Source: Streptococcus parauberis NCFD 2020 (lineage in GTDB: Bacteria; Bacillota; Bacilli; Lactobacillales; Streptococcaceae). Taken from it: a stretch of 64,000 bases of DNA. How positions within the stretch are numbered: the stretch's first letter is position 1; each line of letters begins with the position of its first letter. The notes under the pieces are model-generated. The model was not told the DNA's origin. It ran no database searches and was given only the letters and a program-made list of their open reading frames with translations. Shown here piece by piece: positions 61,329 through 64,000 of the stretch. The translations under genes and the position numbers were made by a program. Where the stretch lies: contig NZ_AEUT02000001.1 in assembly GCF_000187935.1 (NCBI RefSeq), positions 1,736,001 to 1,800,000 of the forward strand, given 5' to 3'.

Positions 61329-62834
61329 ATGCCATTTCATAAGGATATCTTTACCAATCAGCAAGTGCGTGAATTGAAATTGATCACCCTCTTGCAAGAA
61401 CATAAGTCATTATTAGATTATAGAAAGGTTTGTCACTATTTAGATTGCTCCTTTCTGACCCTGCAGACTGAAATTTCCACCTTGAAAACATTTCCTGAGA
61501 TAGAAGATATGTCTTACCAGCCCTCCCACCTAGCCATTACCTATAAAGAACAATACGGAACCCAAAAGTTTTACCAGACAATCCTTAAAGATTCTCCCTC
61601 TTTAAATCTCTTGAAGCTCATCTTTTTTTCCGAATGCGAAACGATGGAGGAACTAGCAGATAAACTCTTCATTAGTCTGTCTACTCTAAAACGTTTATTA
61701 AAAAAGACCAACAGTTATCTGACAACTCGTTATCACTTTAAAGTAGACTTGAAAAAATTAGTCTTTATTGGTGAGGAGAAAGCTATTCGTCTCTTTTTTC
61801 TTAAGTATTTTTCAGAAATTAATAGTATTGACGATTGGCCGTTTACTCCCTACATTCCCAAAGATTTAATTGAAGATTTGGTTTCCTTTGTGGCAGAGAA
61901 ACAAAAGTGGCAAATGGATTTTTCACAGTATCAGCACCTGCTGATTTATGCTACTGTTAACTTGATTCGTTACTTGGATGGTTATCAAAAGGGGAACCTC
62001 TCTTGCCTCAACCATAATTTGTCAAAGCAACTAGCTCAATCTCCAAAAAATCACTTTCTGTGCCAGCGATTCCACGAAAACTTCAAAAAACCTTTAGACG
62101 ATCAGACCTTTACAGACCTTTTTTCCTCTTTCTTGTCAGAGGAATTGCTGTGCAACCCAAAGCAAGTTTCCTTGTCTGAAAATAAGTTTTTACATTTCAA
62201 AACTTGGCGTCACCTCTTGCTTTGCTTAGAAGGCGAAATTCATCTTCCTATCACCAACAAAGATGAGATTATCATGCGCTGTCATAATGCACTGGAACTC
62301 GGAAATGAGGACTTTTATCTTAATTTCTTGGTTTACGACTATCGTAAAGAATTCTTAGATTACTTTAGTCAAGATTATCCTCATTTTATGCAAGAAGTCC
62401 AAAAGCATGCTAATTTGATGATCCGCGAATATCCTAGTGAGATTATTGATTATACTGTTGACCATTTAACTTATCTTTTACTGATGACTTGGGAAAATCT
62501 GTTCCTCCATTTAAGTCAGCATATTGAGAAACAGAAGTTGATGGTCGTTGAACGCGGGAAAGGGAGCCTTGGTCATTTTCTTCAAGTCTATTTGGGACAA
62601 TTTTTTGAAATTTCGATTTTCACAGATTATAACTTAGCCCACTTAAATACCGATGACTGTGATCTAATCATCACCGACACACTTTTAAGTGAAATGGAAG
62701 GCGTGACCGTTCTTTACTTTAATAAATTGGTTCCTGCAGAAGTCTTGTGTCGTTTAAATGACTATTTACGAAAACAATTAAAATTGCAATTTCAATCTAA
62801 ATATGAAAGAAGTCAGTTATCTCATAAGTCATAA
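61329..62834 (+). CDS. mgx: Mga-family virulence regulator (Mgx-like)
   Basis: 501 residues. The N-terminal half carries the Mga winged helices (REL-KLITLLQEHKSLLDYRKV, then CHYLDCSFLTLQTEI; and the second HTH ETMEELADKLFISLSTLKRL). Next come two PRD-like helical domains (about 170-390), and a C-terminal EIIB-like domain (LAHLNTDDCDLIITDTLLS). Mga proteins activate M-protein and adhesin genes and sense sugar status by PTS phosphorylation of PRD histidines. Placed back to back with the M-like gene, as described for S. iniae. AAGGAG precedes the ATG. Confidence 0.9.
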   Translation: MPFHKDIFTNQQVRELKLITLLQEHKSLLDYRKVCHYLDCSFLTLQTEISTLKTFPEIEDMSYQPSHLAITYKEQYGTQKFYQTILKDSPSLNLLKLIFFSECETMEELADKLFISLSTLKRLLKKTNSYLTTRYHFKVDLKKLVFIGEEKAIRLFFLKYFSEINSIDDWPFTPYIPKDLIEDLVSFVAEKQKWQMDFSQYQHLLIYATVNLIRYLDGYQKGNLSCLNHNLSKQLAQSPKNHFLCQRFHENFKKPLDDQTFTDLFSSFLSEELLCNPKQVSLSENKFLHFKTWRHLLLCLEGEIHLPITNKDEIIMRCHNALELGNEDFYLNFLVYDYRKEFLDYFSQDYPHFMQEVQKHANLMIREYPSEIIDYTVDHLTYLLLMTWENLFLHLSQHIEKQKLMVVERGKGSLGHFLQVYLGQFFEISIFTDYNLAHLNTDDCDLIITDTLLSEMEGVTVLYFNKLVPAEVLCRLNDYLRKQLKLQFQSKYERSQLSHKS

Positions 62835-62848
62835 AATTGTCTTTATGC

Positions 62849-62854
62849 TATAAT
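62849..62854 (+). promoter_or_regulatory. Extended -10 promoter placing hslO at +1
   Basis: TGCTATAAT is an extended -10 (TG-n-TATAAT at 62846-62854). The usual start point, seven bases after it, falls on the ATG of hslO at 62862. No Shine-Dalgarno exists between, so the mRNA is probably leaderless. Confidence 0.6.
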
Positions 62855-62861
62855 ATTAGCT

Positions 62862-63734
62862 ATGGATAAACTAATTAAATCAATAGCCAAATCAGGCTCG
62901 TTTAGAGCCTTTGTTCTTGACAGCACTGAGACAGTCAGAACTGCTCAAAAAAAACATGAAACTCTTTCTTCATCTACTGTTGCTTTAGGACGCACTTTAA
63001 TTGCCAATCAAATCTTAGCAGCTAATCAAAAAGGGGATAGTAAAATTACGGTCAAAGTCATTGGTGACTCTTCATTTGGCCACATTATCTCTGTTGCTGA
63101 TACCAAAGGCCATGTTAAGGGCTACATCCAAAACAGAGGCGTTGACATTAAAAAGACTGCTACTGGAGAAGTTCTAGTCGGACCTTTTATGGGTAATGGC
63201 CATTTTGTATCAATCATTGATTACGGAACAGGTAACCCATATACGTCGACGACCCCTTTAATTTCTGGTGAAATCGGTGAAGACTTCGCCTACTATTTAA
63301 CTGAATCTGAACAAACACCATCTGCTGTCGGCTTAAACGTTCTTTTAGACGAGAATGATCAGGTCAAAGTTGCTGGTGGCTTCATGCTCCAAGTTTTACC
63401 TGGTACATCGGACGAAGAAATTGCCCGTTATGAAAAGCGTCTTCAAGAAATGCCCGCCATTTCTACTCTCTTAGAATCAGATGACCATATTGAAGCTCTC
63501 TTATCAGCTATCTATGGAGAAGATGAATACAAATGTTTATCAGAAGAGCCTCTCAGCTTTACCTGTGATTGTTCTAAGAAACGGTTTGAGTCTGCACTAA
63601 TCTCTTTACCGACCAGTGATTTAAAAGCCATGATCGATGAAGATCATGGTGCCGAAATCGTCTGCCAATTTTGTCAGACTGTCTACACATTTGATGAAAC
63701 AAATTTGGAAGGAATCATCAATGACAAAGCTTAA
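62862..63734 (+). CDS. hslO: Hsp33 redox-regulated chaperone
   Basis: 290 residues. N-terminal chaperone domain ([54 protein letters not shown]) and C-terminal zinc switch C-D-C ([15 protein letters not shown]) and C-x-x-C ([12 protein letters not shown]). Oxidation releases zinc and switches on holdase activity, so it guards against oxidative unfolding. It overlaps the dus gene by 14 bp. Its apparent leaderless start is unusual. Confidence 0.95.
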   Translation: MDKLIKSIAKSGSFRAFVLDSTETVRTAQKKHETLSSSTVALGRTLIANQILAANQKGDSKITVKVIGDSSFGHIISVADTKGHVKGYIQNRGVDIKKTATGEVLVGPFMGNGHFVSIIDYGTGNPYTSTTPLISGEIGEDFAYYLTESEQTPSAVGLNVLLDENDQVKVAGGFMLQVLPGTSDEEIARYEKRLQEMPAISTLLESDDHIEALLSAIYGEDEYKCLSEEPLSFTCDCSKKRFESALISLPTSDLKAMIDEDHGAEIVCQFCQTVYTFDETNLEGIINDKA

Positions 63735-64000
63735 TTCTTCCTTTATGATTGGGAATGTTGAGATACCTCATCGTACAGTGCTAGCACCGATGGCTGGTGT
63801 GACTAACTCAGCATTTCGGACAATCGCCAAAGAATTTGGAGCTGGTTTAGTTGTCATGGAAATGATTTCGGAAAAGGGACTACTTTATAATAACGAAAAG
63901 ACCCTGCACATGCTTCATATTGACGAGACTGAGCATCCAATGTCGATTCAACTCTTTGGAGGTGATATTGAAGGCTTAAAACGAGCCGCTGATTTTATTC
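63721..64000 (+). CDS. tRNA-dihydrouridine synthase, 5' part
   Basis: The first 93 codons, open to the window edge. AAGGA precedes the ATG at 63721, inside the end of hsl[21 protein letters not shown] with [30 protein letters not shown] and MSIQLFGGD are the N-terminal FMN-barrel motifs of DusB-type enzymes, which reduce uridine in tRNA D-loops. The catalytic Cys would be outside the window. The hslO-dus order is common in streptococci. Confidence 0.93.
   Translation, partial: MTKLNSSFMIGNVEIPHRTVLAPMAGVTNSAFRTIAKEFGAGLVVMEMISEKGLLYNNEKTLHMLHIDETEHPMSIQLFGGDIEGLKRAADFI

Overview
The window is AT-rich Firmicutes DNA. It looks like a pyogenic-group Streptococcus, most probably Streptococcus iniae or a close relative. 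The strongest pointer is an LPXTG-anchored, coiled-coil M-like protein divergent from an Mga-type regulator (simA/mgx arrangement), followed by hslO and a dus gene. The gshF-type glutathione synthetase, purA, the PgpA phosphatase and the many small bacteriocin-like loci fit a streptococcus. The species call is inference; the genus call is firm.

Layout. 1-4.4 kb is a decayed accessory strip: a 3' gene fragment, an IS256-family transposase ruin, a broken hypothetical gene, a LysR C-terminus, two related 104-bp direct repeats and the ruin of a lactococcin-972-type bacteriocin locus with the start of its membrane partner. 4.4-6.5 kb is a DUF2975 / small HTH / large membrane protein operon. 6.5-9.9 kb holds a P1B-4-type metal ATPase with a membrane methyltransferase-like protein, divergent from a MerR regulator across a classical 19-bp-spacer promoter. 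10.2-14.9 kb has a PadR/DUF2812 pair, a 3-methyladenine glycosylase, a MazG/LOG pair, a cyclophilin-like protein and a second MerR/divergent hydrolase pair, again with a 19-bp-spacer promoter.

14.9-19.5 kb is the most exciting part. Two tiny paralogous genes (32 and 31 codons) encode double-glycine-type precursors whose predicted cores are 17 and 16 residues with two cysteines and an FC(W/F)D end. They are followed by an intrinsic terminator (attenuator), an ABC ATPase split by one in-frame stop, an ABC permease, a membrane-anchored protein, and an ABC transporter with a complete C39 peptidase domain. I know of no described bacteriocin or pheromone with these cores.

19.8-36.9 kb is a mosaic of single genes: an FAD/NAD-binding protein, hydrolases, YbaK, an EamA transporter, DinB, a HAD phosphatase, a CPBP protease, an aquaporin, an S66 peptidase, two single-stop pseudogenes, an XRE regulator, a 66-bp perfect palindrome, PgpA, a lipoprotein alkaline phosphatase, a TetR-controlled ABC exporter and a DUF5105 lipoprotein. 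36.9-43.7 kb is an import operon (SMR, two permeases, binding lipoprotein, PHP hydrolase, HAD phosphatase, UgpC/MsmK-type ATPase) that looks built to import a phosphorylated or phosphodiester compound and dephosphorylate it.

43.9-52.1 kb is an anaerobic glycyl-radical pathway: a radical enzyme with a dehydratase/lyase-type Cys-x-Glu site, an Fsa-like aldolase, a triple-RidA fusion protein, SorC and DeoR regulators, and a divergent activating enzyme. Repeated sites suggest they are regulated together. 52-59.2 kb carries DUF2200, a small DUF6440 gene, purA with a structured leader and no Shine-Dalgarno, XpaC/TelA, and gshF. 59.2-64 kb is the M-like protein / Mga locus, hslO (apparently leaderless) and the start of dus.
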